DNA from: JBBQUP01 sp038212305
GTDB taxonomy: Bacteria; Bacteroidota; Bacteroidia; Bacteroidales; Marinilabiliaceae
NCBI GenBank assembly: GCA_038212305.1
Contig: JBBQUP010000048.1
Location: 1 to 26,694, forward strand
Reading direction: 5' to 3'
Length of the DNA stretch: 26,694 nucleotides
Below are positions 8,280-15,208 of this stretch, one piece after another (position 1 is the stretch's first letter; every line of letters begins with the position of its first letter). A program made the position numbers and the translations under genes. Under the pieces are notes generated by a model that had not been told where the DNA came from, made no database searches, and saw only the letters and a list, made by a program, of their open reading frames with translations.

Positions 8280-9356
8280 TTAAAAATGCCAGCCCATAAC
8301 TACAATGAGGGCAATGATTAGGGTGTTTACCAAATTAATGGGAAGTAAATATTTCCATTCGAGCGTTAAGAGCTGATCGATTCTCAATCGTGGAAATGTC
8401 CATTTGAAAAGCATGATGAGATAAATCAAGGCAAAGGTTTTTCCGAAAAACCAAACAATGGGAGGTATGTAATCCATAACATGGTTAAACGCTTCGAGGT
8501 TTCCAATGTGTAAAGGCATCCATCCGCCAAAAAATACGGTTGCAGCTAAAGCAGCCGCCAAAAACATATTCATGTATTCGGCCAAGAAGAAAAAAGCAAA
8601 TTTAATACCTGAGTACTCGGTGTGAAAACCGGCTGTTAGTTCCGATTCGGCTTCAGCAATATCAAATGGGCCTCGATTGGTTTCGGCTGTAGATGCAATA
8701 ATGAAGATGATAAAGGAAATGAACACAGGAATGTGTCCTTTAAAAATCCACCATCCATTGGCTTGGCTCTCAATAATAACCGATAGTTGCATTGATCCGG
8801 TAAGCATAATGACTGATAGGAGCGACAAGGCGACTGACAATTCGTAACTGATAATTTGTGCGCCGCTTCGCATGGCACCTAATAACGAGTATTTGCTATT
8901 GCTCGACCATCCTGCTAATAAAATACCTAATACGCCCAGCGAGGTGACCGACATGATGTAGAATAAGCCAATGTTTAAATCAATGGCATGAAACCCTTTG
9001 GCAAAAGGTAATGAGCCAATGGCCATCATCGATGCAATAATAACAATATAAGGAGCCAGATTGAATAAAAATTTATCGGCTTTTTTCACCATTATTAACT
9101 CTTTGAATAAGAGTTTTATAAGGTCGGCAACGGTTTGCAGCAATCCCAATGGGCCAACTCGGTTGGGGCCAATGCGATTTTGAATGAAGGCACAAACTTT
9201 ACGTTCGAGATAAACCAAAGCCAAACCTATTACGGCGTATAATGTTAAAAACAGTAATCCTACCAAAACCAGCTCTACCAAAAGTACGGCTGGGGCTGCC
9301 ATGTGACTCACCAAATAGGTGTGAATGACTTGGGTAAGTGGAGTGAAATCGAACAT
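8280..9356 (-). CDS. nuoH: NADH-quinone oxidoreductase subunit H
   Basis: 358 aa, about eight transmembrane helices; membrane subunit that forms much of the quinone-access chamber with NuoB and NuoD. The two family signatures are intact: ERKVCAFIQNRIGPNRVGP (51-69), and AETNRGPFDIAEAESEL (224-240) with Glu225, Glu235 and Glu237 of the cytoplasmic loop. It follows nuoD directly after 17 bp, in the place where nuoE, nuoF and nuoG lie in 14-subunit operons, so those genes are absent rather than displaced by an insertion. Confidence 0.97.
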   Translation of the reverse strand: MFDFTPLTQVIHTYLVSHMAAPAVLLVELVLVGLLFLTLYAVIGLALVYLERKVCAFIQNRIGPNRVGPLGLLQTVADLIKLLFKELIMVKKADKFLFNLAPYIVIIASMMAIGSLPFAKGFHAIDLNIGLFYIMSVTSLGVLGILLAGWSSNSKYSLLGAMRSGAQIISYELSVALSLLSVIMLTGSMQLSVIIESQANGWWIFKGHIPVFISFIIFIIASTAETNRGPFDIAEAESELTAGFHTEYSGIKFAFFFLAEYMNMFLAAALAATVFFGGWMPLHIGNLEAFNHVMDYIPPIVWFFGKTFALIYLIMLFKWTFPRLRIDQLLTLEWKYLLPINLVNTLIIALIVVMGWHF

Positions 9357-9373
9357 AAATGTTATTTCTTAGG

Positions 9374-10495
9374 TTATCTGTCAATATCAGGAATCACTAA
9401 ATCCAGCGATCCACTAATGGCTACGAGATCGGCAATTTTATGTCCTTTCGATAATTTATCTATCACAAAAAGATTACTGAAATTGGGCGATCGGAATTTT
9501 AAACGGGTTGGATATTTGTCGTTTTCGCTGATTAGATATACGCCTAATTCGCCACGAGCCGTTTCAACACGTTGATAATAACTTCCTTCAGGGAGTTTTA
9601 AAACGGGTTTCATTATGGCGGTAAACCCATCGTCAGGCAATTGGTCAACTAGTTGCTCAAGAATGTTCATCGACTCCCACATCTCATCAATTCGAACCAT
9701 GTAACGCGAGTAAACATCGCCTTCGGTGCGAAGTTTTTCATTAACCTGAACCATTGAATAAGCACTGTAAGGCTCGTGTATGCGCACATCGCAACTAAAT
9801 GCTGAGCCCCGTGCTGAAGGGCCCGTAATGCCATATCCAATGGCATCTTCCATCGAGAGTTGTCCTATGCCTTTGCTACGCTCCATAAATATAACGTTGC
9901 CCGAAAGCAATTTATCGTATTCAGGTAGTTTTTTGCGGAAGTAGGCAATGAACTCTTTTATTTTGGTAACAAAGTTGGGGTGTACATCGTGCATCAATCC
10001 GCCTGGGCAGATGTAACTATGCAGTAAGCGCGATCCGCAACTCTCTTCAAAAATGTCTAAAATTATTTCGCGATCGCGCATGCCATAAAAAAAGGTGGTT
10101 AACGCGCCCATATCCATTCCAAAAGCAGCCCACCATAATTGATGCGAACCAATTCGACTTAATTCCGATAAGATGGTTCGAATGATAACGGCTCGTTTGG
10201 GAACCTCAATCTCAAGAGCTTTTTCAACACAAAGACTTAAAGCTTCGTTGTTGATGTGCGCCGAAAGATAATCCATCCTGTCGGTCAAATGAATAATTTG
10301 ACGGTAGGTGTTGGCTTCGCACATTTTTTCGATGCCACGGTGGATGTATCCACAATGAGGAATTACTTTATGAACGGTTTCGCCTCTTAATGATAATTCA
10401 AATCGCAAAACACCGTGAGTGGAAGGATGCTGAGGCCCCATGTTAATGGTGTACTCTTCATCTTCTCCCAGTAGTATCGTTTTATTTTCTATCAT
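9374..10495 (-). CDS. nuoD: NADH-quinone oxidoreductase subunit D (49 kDa)
   Basis: 373 aa from the ATG at 10495. The frame stays open upstream to 10570, but that would overlap nuoC by 65 bp and add 25 residues with no similarity to NuoD; the chosen start gives MIENKTILLGEDEEYTINMG and a 10 bp gap to nuoC. NuoD lines the quinone site. GPQHPSTHG (residues 20-28, His23 and His27) and TDRMDYLSAH with Asp75/Tyr76 match quinone-headgroup residues known from Thermus Nqo4. The C-terminus ends ISGSLDLVIPDIDR, the usual family ending. It is unfused to nuoC, unlike the NuoCD of E. coli. The nuoD ribosome-binding site is weak. Confidence 0.96.
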   Translation of the reverse strand: MIENKTILLGEDEEYTINMGPQHPSTHGVLRFELSLRGETVHKVIPHCGYIHRGIEKMCEANTYRQIIHLTDRMDYLSAHINNEALSLCVEKALEIEVPKRAVIIRTILSELSRIGSHQLWWAAFGMDMGALTTFFYGMRDREIILDIFEESCGSRLLHSYICPGGLMHDVHPNFVTKIKEFIAYFRKKLPEYDKLLSGNVIFMERSKGIGQLSMEDAIGYGITGPSARGSAFSCDVRIHEPYSAYSMVQVNEKLRTEGDVYSRYMVRIDEMWESMNILEQLVDQLPDDGFTAIMKPVLKLPEGSYYQRVETARGELGVYLISENDKYPTRLKFRSPNFSNLFVIDKLSKGHKIADLVAISGSLDLVIPDIDR

Positions 10496-10505
10496 CCTGA
10501 GTAAA

Positions 10506-10976
10506 TTAACGTTCAACGATGTTAATAGGATCTGAAAAGTCTTTCCGCAAAGGGTAGCCTTCGAAATCATCTTCTAAAAACAACCGTTTTAGATTGGGGT
10601 GATTGTTGTAGTTAATTCCATACAAGTCAAATATTTCGCGTTCGAAAAACTCGGCTGTTGGATATAAATTAATTGCTGAATCTAACGTTGGATGAATTCG
10701 ATCTTCAAGCTCAACCTTTAAAAAACACTCAGTATTATTAACTGTAGAGCGCAAATGATAAATAGCTCCTAATTTGTTTTTTAGGTCAAAACCCATCTCA
10801 CAAACTAAAAAGTTGTATTGCGTTGAATCATTGATTTTTAATTCTTGAAGAACCTCAATGATTTTATTCGCAGAAATCGTCCATTGTTGTCCACCCCAAG
10901 CTTGTTCAGCAGTGAGTTCAGGCAAGATGGTTTTGATTATTTTTTCTGTTGCAGATATGTCCATTGTCCATTCCAT
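10506..10976 (-). CDS. nuoC: NADH-quinone oxidoreductase subunit C (30 kDa)
   Basis: 156 aa; peripheral-arm subunit that packs on NuoD and NuoI and has no cofactor. The conserved C-terminal signature is clear: FFEREIFDLYGINYNNHPNL followed by RLFLEDDFEGYPLRKDF. The start may be Met1 or Met5 (10976 or 10964). It is separated from nuoB by 107 bp, the only long gap in the operon, and a short interrupted palindrome lies 6 bp upstream of the start (10983-10995). Length is normal for an unfused NuoC. Confidence 0.95.
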   Translation of the reverse strand: MEWTMDISATEKIIKTILPELTAEQAWGGQQWTISANKIIEVLQELKINDSTQYNFLVCEMGFDLKNKLGAIYHLRSTVNNTECFLKVELEDRIHPTLDSAINLYPTAEFFEREIFDLYGINYNNHPNLKRLFLEDDFEGYPLRKDFSDPINIVER

Positions 10977-10982
10977 AGTATA

Positions 10983-10995
10983 AGGTCTAAGACCT
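10983..10995. other. short interrupted palindrome in the nuoB-nuoC gap
   Basis: AGGTCT and AGACCT flank one central base. As RNA this could form a 5 bp stem with a 3-base loop just before the nuoC start. It could be an operator, a weak RNA structure or chance. The gap around it (10977-11083) contains no gene that I can see. Confidence 0.4.
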
Positions 10996-11083
10996 ATTTA
11001 TTGTTTTTCGGTAATGCTGTTTGTCAATCAATTAGCTATATATAACACAACATTAATTCCAATGAAGTACTTATTAATATCGG

Positions 11084-11644
11084 CTAAATGTGATTTTTTC
11101 TTGTTTCTAATCGATTTTCGCTGCTTTCGGCCTGTATTTTTCGTTGCAATTGCATAATGCCATAAAGCAATGCTTCTGGGCGTGGGGGACATCCCGGGAT
11201 GTAAACATCAACCGGAATAATATGATCAACACCTCGCACAACAGAATAAGTGTTGGCGTAAAAAGGACCGCCCGATATGGCGCAGGCTCCCATGGCAATC
11301 ACATATTTGGGATCGGCCATTTGGTCGTACAATCGTTTTAGTACGGGTGCCATTTTGTGAACAATGGTTCCAGCCACCACAATCACATCAGCCTGTCGAG
11401 GTGTGGCACGATAAACTTCTACGCCAAAACGAGCGAAATCGTGTCTGGGTGCTCCGGCAGCCATCATCTCAATGCCGCAACAACTGGTGGCAAAAGTTAA
11501 AGGCCATAAGCTATTCGATCGTCCCCAGTTAATAAGGTTGTCGATGGTGGTTAATAAGATGTTATTTCCCGATTTCTTGAACATTTCCAACGTTTCGTTG
11601 TCGTTGAAATCGTCGTATTTCATTGATTTAATGTCTATTCCCAT
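11084..11644 (-). CDS. nuoB: NADH-quinone oxidoreductase subunit B (PSST)
   Basis: 186 aa; carries the terminal [4Fe-4S] cluster N2 that donates electrons to quinone. The four cluster cysteines are visible: Cys55 and Cys56 (FATSCCGIEM), Cys121 (GACAISGG) and Cys152 (PGCPPRPEAL). The Arg-rich PRHDFARFGVEVYRATPRQAD segment is standard. The start at 11644 overlaps the nuoA stop by 10 bp; Met8 (11623) is an alternative that removes the overlap. The C-terminal ~20 residues (QAESSENRLETRKNHI) are a charged tail beyond the conserved core. Confidence 0.97.
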   Translation of the reverse strand: MGIDIKSMKYDDFNDNETLEMFKKSGNNILLTTIDNLINWGRSNSLWPLTFATSCCGIEMMAAGAPRHDFARFGVEVYRATPRQADVIVVAGTIVHKMAPVLKRLYDQMADPKYVIAMGACAISGGPFYANTYSVVRGVDHIIPVDVYIPGCPPRPEALLYGIMQLQRKIQAESSENRLETRKNHI

Positions 11645-11985
11645 TGCAATGCTTTTTTCTTCCAGGCATATGCCAATCCTAAGGCTAAAACAAAAAAGAA
11701 AATGAGAATTTCAACCAAAGCTGACATTCCGACTTCTTTAATAACTTCACCCCAAGGATAAATGAACACTATTTCAACATCGAAAATCAAATAAATGAGT
11801 GCAAACATATAATACCCAACATTAAATTGCCTCCATGCGTTTTGCTCCGATGGAATCCCGCACTCGTAAGCCTCAAATTTTGCTTGATTATAAGAGTGTG
11901 GCATTATGAAGTTGGCAAATAAAATTGCGCCGCCCGCTAAAATTACTCCTAAAGTGAAGAATAATACCAAAAGTTCGTTTTGCAT
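11635..11985 (-). CDS. nuoA: NADH-quinone oxidoreductase subunit A
   Basis: 116 aa with three transmembrane helices, the normal NuoA form. The loop after TM1 has the conserved KFEAYECGIPS motif (about 35-45; Cys near 42), and the second helix has FDVEIVFIYPWGEVIKEVG. It is the first gene of the nuo operon; its start lies 25 bases after a TAnnTTTG promoter element on the minus strand. It overlaps nuoB by 10 bp. Confidence 0.96.
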   Translation of the reverse strand: MQNELLVLFFTLGVILAGGAILFANFIMPHSYNQAKFEAYECGIPSEQNAWRQFNVGYYMFALIYLIFDVEIVFIYPWGEVIKEVGMSALVEILIFFFVLALGLAYAWKKKALQWE

Positions 11986-12010
11986 AATCTAGTATTTTCT
12001 ATAAAGTTGC

Positions 12011-12018
12011 CAAAGATA
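12011..12018 (-). promoter_or_regulatory. putative nuo operon -7 element (TATCTTTG)
   Basis: On the minus strand the bases read TATCTTTG, a full match to the Bacteroidota -7 consensus TAnnTTTG, 25 bases before the nuoA start. I find no TTG at the usual -33 spacing, so the site is suggested by position and the -7 match only. Confidence 0.45.
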
Positions 12019-12190
12019 AAGTTTCCGTAAATACGTTATTGTTGGAATACAAGATAATTAATAGAGAATTATTTCTTTAATATCTAAATATCAATATATC
12101 AGCATATATTATTTATAATTCAGATTGAGTCTAATTTATTGCGTTACATAGGCTGGGTGTTTTTGAGGATATATGCATATCTATTTAATC

Positions 12191-12232
12191 GATAATTACA
12201 TCTTATCAATTTGTTTCTTTGATAATTATATC
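12191..12232. repeat. pair of direct repeats GATAATTAYATC, 30 bp apart
   Basis: GATAATTACATC (12191-12202) and GATAATTATATC (12221-12232) differ at one base. Their starts are 30 bp apart, close to three helical turns, so a protein dimer or two dimers could sit on one face. They lie between divergent promoters. Operator function is inference; in AT-rich DNA chance cannot be excluded. Confidence 0.45.
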
Positions 12233-12348
12233 CAACAGTGTGATGTGTTAGTTTTTTCGAGATACCTAACTTAATACGGTAGCTGTTAAAAAAGGTTTAA
12301 TATTTAAATCCAATTAAGCAACAAGGTGTTTTGATTAAAATTTTAACG

Positions 12349-12356
12349 TAAGTTTG
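12349..12356 (+). promoter_or_regulatory. putative -7 element (TAAGTTTG) of the LexA-like regulator gene
   Basis: TAAGTTTG matches TAnnTTTG exactly, 25 bases before the ATG at 12382. A TTTG at 12330-12333 is upstream but only 15 bases away, shorter than the usual 17-23. An AGGAG at 12367-12371, 10 bases from the ATG, is an unusually good ribosome-binding site for this phylum. Confidence 0.5.
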
Positions 12357-12381
12357 ATTAGTAAATAGGAGACTTTATTGT

Positions 12382-13191
12382 ATGTACTTTGCAAAAAACA
12401 TAAAATTATTGAGAAAACGGTTAGGGCGAACTCAGGATGATGTGGCTGTGGCATTAACCATGAAGCGATCGACCTTAAGTGGTTACGAAAATTTGGTCTC
12501 AGAACCTTCGCTTACTGCATTAATTGTTCTATCGAATTATTACAATGTAGCCATTGATACTTTAGTTAAAGTCGATTTGTTGAATTTGACGGAACAGCAA
12601 TTACGACAACTATCGGGTGGATTTGATGTGGAATTAAAAGGTGCTAATTATCGTGTTTTAGTAGCAACGGTTGATTCTCGAAATCGAGATAACATAGAGT
12701 TGGTGCCTGAAAAAGCCAAAGCAGGTTATTCAACTGGATATGCCGATCCTGAGTTTATTGTGGAGTTGCCCGTTTTTCAATTGCCCTTTTTATCATCGAA
12801 TAAAAAGTACCGTACTTTTCAAATCTCGGGCGACTCCATGTTGCCCATTCCTTCAGGAGCTTATGTAACAGGTGAGTTTTTGACAAACTGGAATGAGATC
12901 AAATCGGGTGAGGCTTACCTTTTTGTTACTATTGATGATGGTATTGTGTTTAAAATTGCCGAAAAACAATCAGACAGTATTAGATTCATTAAACTTTGTT
13001 CTCTCAATCCTTTATTTGATCCATTTGAGGTTTCAGCAGATAAGATTAAAGAGATTTGGAAGTTTGTGCATTATATATCGCCTGAATTACCTGAACCAGT
13101 TACCGATGTCTCACATTTGGTTTCAGGGTTTAAGCAATTGAGAAATGAAGTATTAGTGCTTAGGAAAAGTATTGAATTTAAAAAAGATTGA
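12382..13191 (+). CDS. XRE-family regulator with LexA/S24-like self-cleaving domain
   Basis: 269 aa. Residues 1-62 are an XRE helix-turn-helix (KNIKLLRKRLGRTQDDVA...STLSGYENL...LIVLSNYYNVAIDTLV). A second domain from about 105 to 230 resembles the LexA/S24 peptidase fold: candidate cleavage site Ala114-Gly115 (KAKAGY), nucleophile Ser152 in ISGDSMLP, and general base Lys191 in GIVFKIAEK. The spacings (38 and 39 residues) are close to those of E. coli LexA (Ala84, Ser119, Lys156). The C-terminal ~25 residues look coiled-coil forming. This kind of regulator is common in Bacteroidota with mostly unknown targets. It is divergent from the nuo operon, which makes nuo or itself possible targets, unproven. 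It is not canonical LexA: the HTH is XRE-type rather than winged. Confidence 0.88.
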   Translation: MYFAKNIKLLRKRLGRTQDDVAVALTMKRSTLSGYENLVSEPSLTALIVLSNYYNVAIDTLVKVDLLNLTEQQLRQLSGGFDVELKGANYRVLVATVDSRNRDNIELVPEKAKAGYSTGYADPEFIVELPVFQLPFLSSNKKYRTFQISGDSMLPIPSGAYVTGEFLTNWNEIKSGEAYLFVTIDDGIVFKIAEKQSDSIRFIKLCSLNPLFDPFEVSADKIKEIWKFVHYISPELPEPVTDVSHLVSGFKQLRNEVLVLRKSIEFKKD

Positions 13192-13314
13192 AAATTCAGA
13201 TGTTTTCTAATCGTTAACCATTAAAAATGTATTATTATTGAAATTATTTATGTTAAAAGTATTTACATCGATGTTATTTTTTTTTGTAATTTAATATAAA
13301 TATTTATTTCTATC

Positions 13315-14214
13315 ATGAATAAAAGTTTTATGCCACCATACATCGAATCATCTGAACTAATTATTAATGCTGACGGATCTGTTTTTCATCTTCATTTAAA
13401 ACCAGGTGAAATTGCTGATGATATTATATTAGTTGGCGATCCTGGGCGGGTTGAATTGGTGGCATCGTTTTTCGATGAAGTTGAATTAAAGCGTAACAAT
13501 AGAGAGTTTGTTGCCGTTACAGGGTGGTTGAACAAAAAGCGATTAACAGTTGTTTCTACAGGCATTGGAACCGATAATATCGATATCGTTATTAACGAAT
13601 TAGATGCATTGGTTAATGTAGATTTTATTACAAGAAAAGAGAAAGAAGTTAAGAAATCACTAAATTTTGTTCGAATTGGTACATCTGGGTCGTTGCAAAG
13701 CGATATTCCCGTTGATAGTTGGTTAATTAGTAATTCAGCTATTGGGTTTGATGGTCTGCTACATTTTTATCAAAGCAGCACATCAGTTTTTATCGATAAA
13801 CCAATGAAAGCATTTATTGCTCATACTAAATGGCCTATGGCATTCAACCGACCCTATATGGTTAATTCGGGCAATGATTTACTTACGCGAATAAAAGTAC
13901 CTCAAATGGTCGGAGGTATTACAATATCGGCACCAGGTTTTTATGGGCCACAAGGACGAGTTATTCGATTACCTTTGGCTCACGAACATATTAATGAGTT
14001 GATAACCTCATTTCGACATGAATCGTTAAGAGTTACGAATTACGAAATGGAATGTTCAGCTATATATGGTTTGTCGAAACTATTAGGGCACCAGGCCGTT
14101 ACTGTTTGCGCTATTATTGCAAACCGTTTGGCTGGCACTTACAGTAAAGATTATCATCCTGTCGTTAAGGGATTAGTAGAAATAGTATTAAAACAATTGA
14201 CAGCAATTAATTAA
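13315..14214 (+). CDS. udp: nucleoside phosphorylase, uridine phosphorylase-like
   Basis: 299 aa, PNP/UDP phosphorylase family, a cytosolic enzyme that splits nucleosides with phosphate (uridine to uracil plus ribose 1-phosphate if the assignment is right). Visible motifs: phosphate-binding GDPGR (41-45), VVSTGIGTDN (79-88), IGTSGS (121-126) and the ribose-binding NYEMECSA (242-249, Glu246). It is slightly longer than E. coli Udp (253 aa); the extra length lies mostly at the N-terminus and in the middle. Substrate specificity within the family cannot be fixed from motifs. Its stop overlaps the next gene's ATG by one base, so the two are translated from one mRNA. No clear TAnnTTTG element lies upstream. 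Confidence 0.87.
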   Translation: MNKSFMPPYIESSELIINADGSVFHLHLKPGEIADDIILVGDPGRVELVASFFDEVELKRNNREFVAVTGWLNKKRLTVVSTGIGTDNIDIVINELDALVNVDFITRKEKEVKKSLNFVRIGTSGSLQSDIPVDSWLISNSAIGFDGLLHFYQSSTSVFIDKPMKAFIAHTKWPMAFNRPYMVNSGNDLLTRIKVPQMVGGITISAPGFYGPQGRVIRLPLAHEHINELITSFRHESLRVTNYEMECSAIYGLSKLLGHQAVTVCAIIANRLAGTYSKDYHPVVKGLVEIVLKQLTAIN

Positions 14215-15101
14215 TGATTGACGAATCCAAAATAGATGCCTTAATAAAACTCATCGATGATCCAAGTGATGAGGTATTTTCTATGGTTTTTCAAGAGTTT
14301 GAAAAGCAAGATGTTGCTGTTGTTTCACAACTCGAAAAAGCATGGGAGAATTCAACTGATCAGTTTTTTCAACAACGCATCGAAGAGTTAATCCATCGAA
14401 TTCAATTCAACGATGTTTATTCCGAATTAACTAAATGGTATGCAGATGGCGCGGTGGATTTATTATTTGGAGCCTTCCTTATTTGTAAATTCCAGTATCC
14501 AGGATTAGACTACTCGTGGATTGAAAAACAGATAAATGAGCTTCGTAAAGATGTGTGGTTTGAATTAAGCGAGACATTAAATTCCATTGAAAAGGTAAGA
14601 GTTTTGAATCATATATTTTTTGAAACTCATAAGTATGTTCGTAACAACATAAATATTTTAGCCGCCGAGAATAATTTCATTAGCGAGGTTTTATTAACAA
14701 AAAAAGGTAATCCTGTTGCGTTATCAATTATATATTCTGTTGTTGCTCAACGATTAGGCATACCTTTATATGGCGTAAATCTACCCAAGAATTTTATTTT
14801 GGCCTATTTAGATATTGATAAAGTAGATGAAAACACTATTCCAGATGGAAACGTTCTTTTCTATGTTAATCCAATTAATAAAGGTGCTGTTTTAGGACGA
14901 AAAGAGATTGAGTTTTTTCTTCGTCAACAAAAAATTATTCCTCAAAGTTCGTTTTTTATTCCATGTAAATCTAACGATGAAGTAATTATACGACTATTGA
15001 ATAATCTGGCTTTTTCGTACGAAACGGCTAACGATCAAGATAAATTAACTGAAATAAGTAAATTGTTGTCGATATTCAATAAAAGTAGGTATCATTTATA
15101 G
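14214..15101 (+). CDS. SirB1-type transglutaminase-like protein
   Basis: 295 aa, cytosolic, similar to the SirB1/transglutaminase-core-2 family, whose function is poorly known. The core is at about 100-245: KVRVLNHIFFE, GNPVALSIIYSVVAQRLGIPLYGVNLP (166-190) and FYVNPINKGAVLGR. In relatives the segment after GVNLP is usually GHF, with a His matching the transglutaminase catalytic His; here it is KNF (191-193), so that His is Asn193. I see no catalytic Cys in the usual place either, so the protein may be a non-catalytic member. Residues 1-95 are helical, possibly HEAT-like. It forms a two-gene unit with the upstream phosphorylase (1 bp overlap) and ends before a terminator at 15133. Confidence 0.75.
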   Translation: MIDESKIDALIKLIDDPSDEVFSMVFQEFEKQDVAVVSQLEKAWENSTDQFFQQRIEELIHRIQFNDVYSELTKWYADGAVDLLFGAFLICKFQYPGLDYSWIEKQINELRKDVWFELSETLNSIEKVRVLNHIFFETHKYVRNNINILAAENNFISEVLLTKKGNPVALSIIYSVVAQRLGIPLYGVNLPKNFILAYLDIDKVDENTIPDGNVLFYVNPINKGAVLGRKEIEFFLRQQKIIPQSSFFIPCKSNDEVIIRLLNNLAFSYETANDQDKLTEISKLLSIFNKSRYHL

Positions 15102-15132
15102 AAAAAAAGATTTTATGTCCACATGATTTATG

Positions 15133-15159
15133 TCTTGTGCAAAAGCACAGGATTTTTTT
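15133..15159 (+). terminator. rho-independent terminator after the udp/SirB1-type pair
   Basis: TCTTGTGC and GCACAGGA form an 8 bp stem (one G-T pair) with an AAAA loop, followed directly by a run of seven Ts and a second T-tract. It separates the two-gene unit from pepD. Confidence 0.8.
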
Positions 15160-15208
15160 ATTTTTAATCTTGAGATTTTAGTATTCATATAACTGAATTA
15201 TAATTGAT

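Larger units (their letters stand above)
11986..12381. other. divergent intergenic region between the nuo operon and the LexA-like regulator
   Basis: 396 bp, strongly AT-rich, no credible ORF. It holds a -7-type promoter element for each side (12011-12018 minus, 12349-12356 plus), a pair of 12 bp direct repeats (12191-12232), a 10 bp palindrome ATATGCATAT near 12172-12181, and an AGGAG ribosome-binding site (12367-12371). The middle 200 bp are more than either promoter needs, so regulator binding is plausible. Confidence 0.6.

Noticed and set aside
10496..10570. Longer nuoD start at 10570
   Set aside because: It lies within nuoC and adds residues unlike NuoD; the ATG at 10495 gives the family N-terminus.
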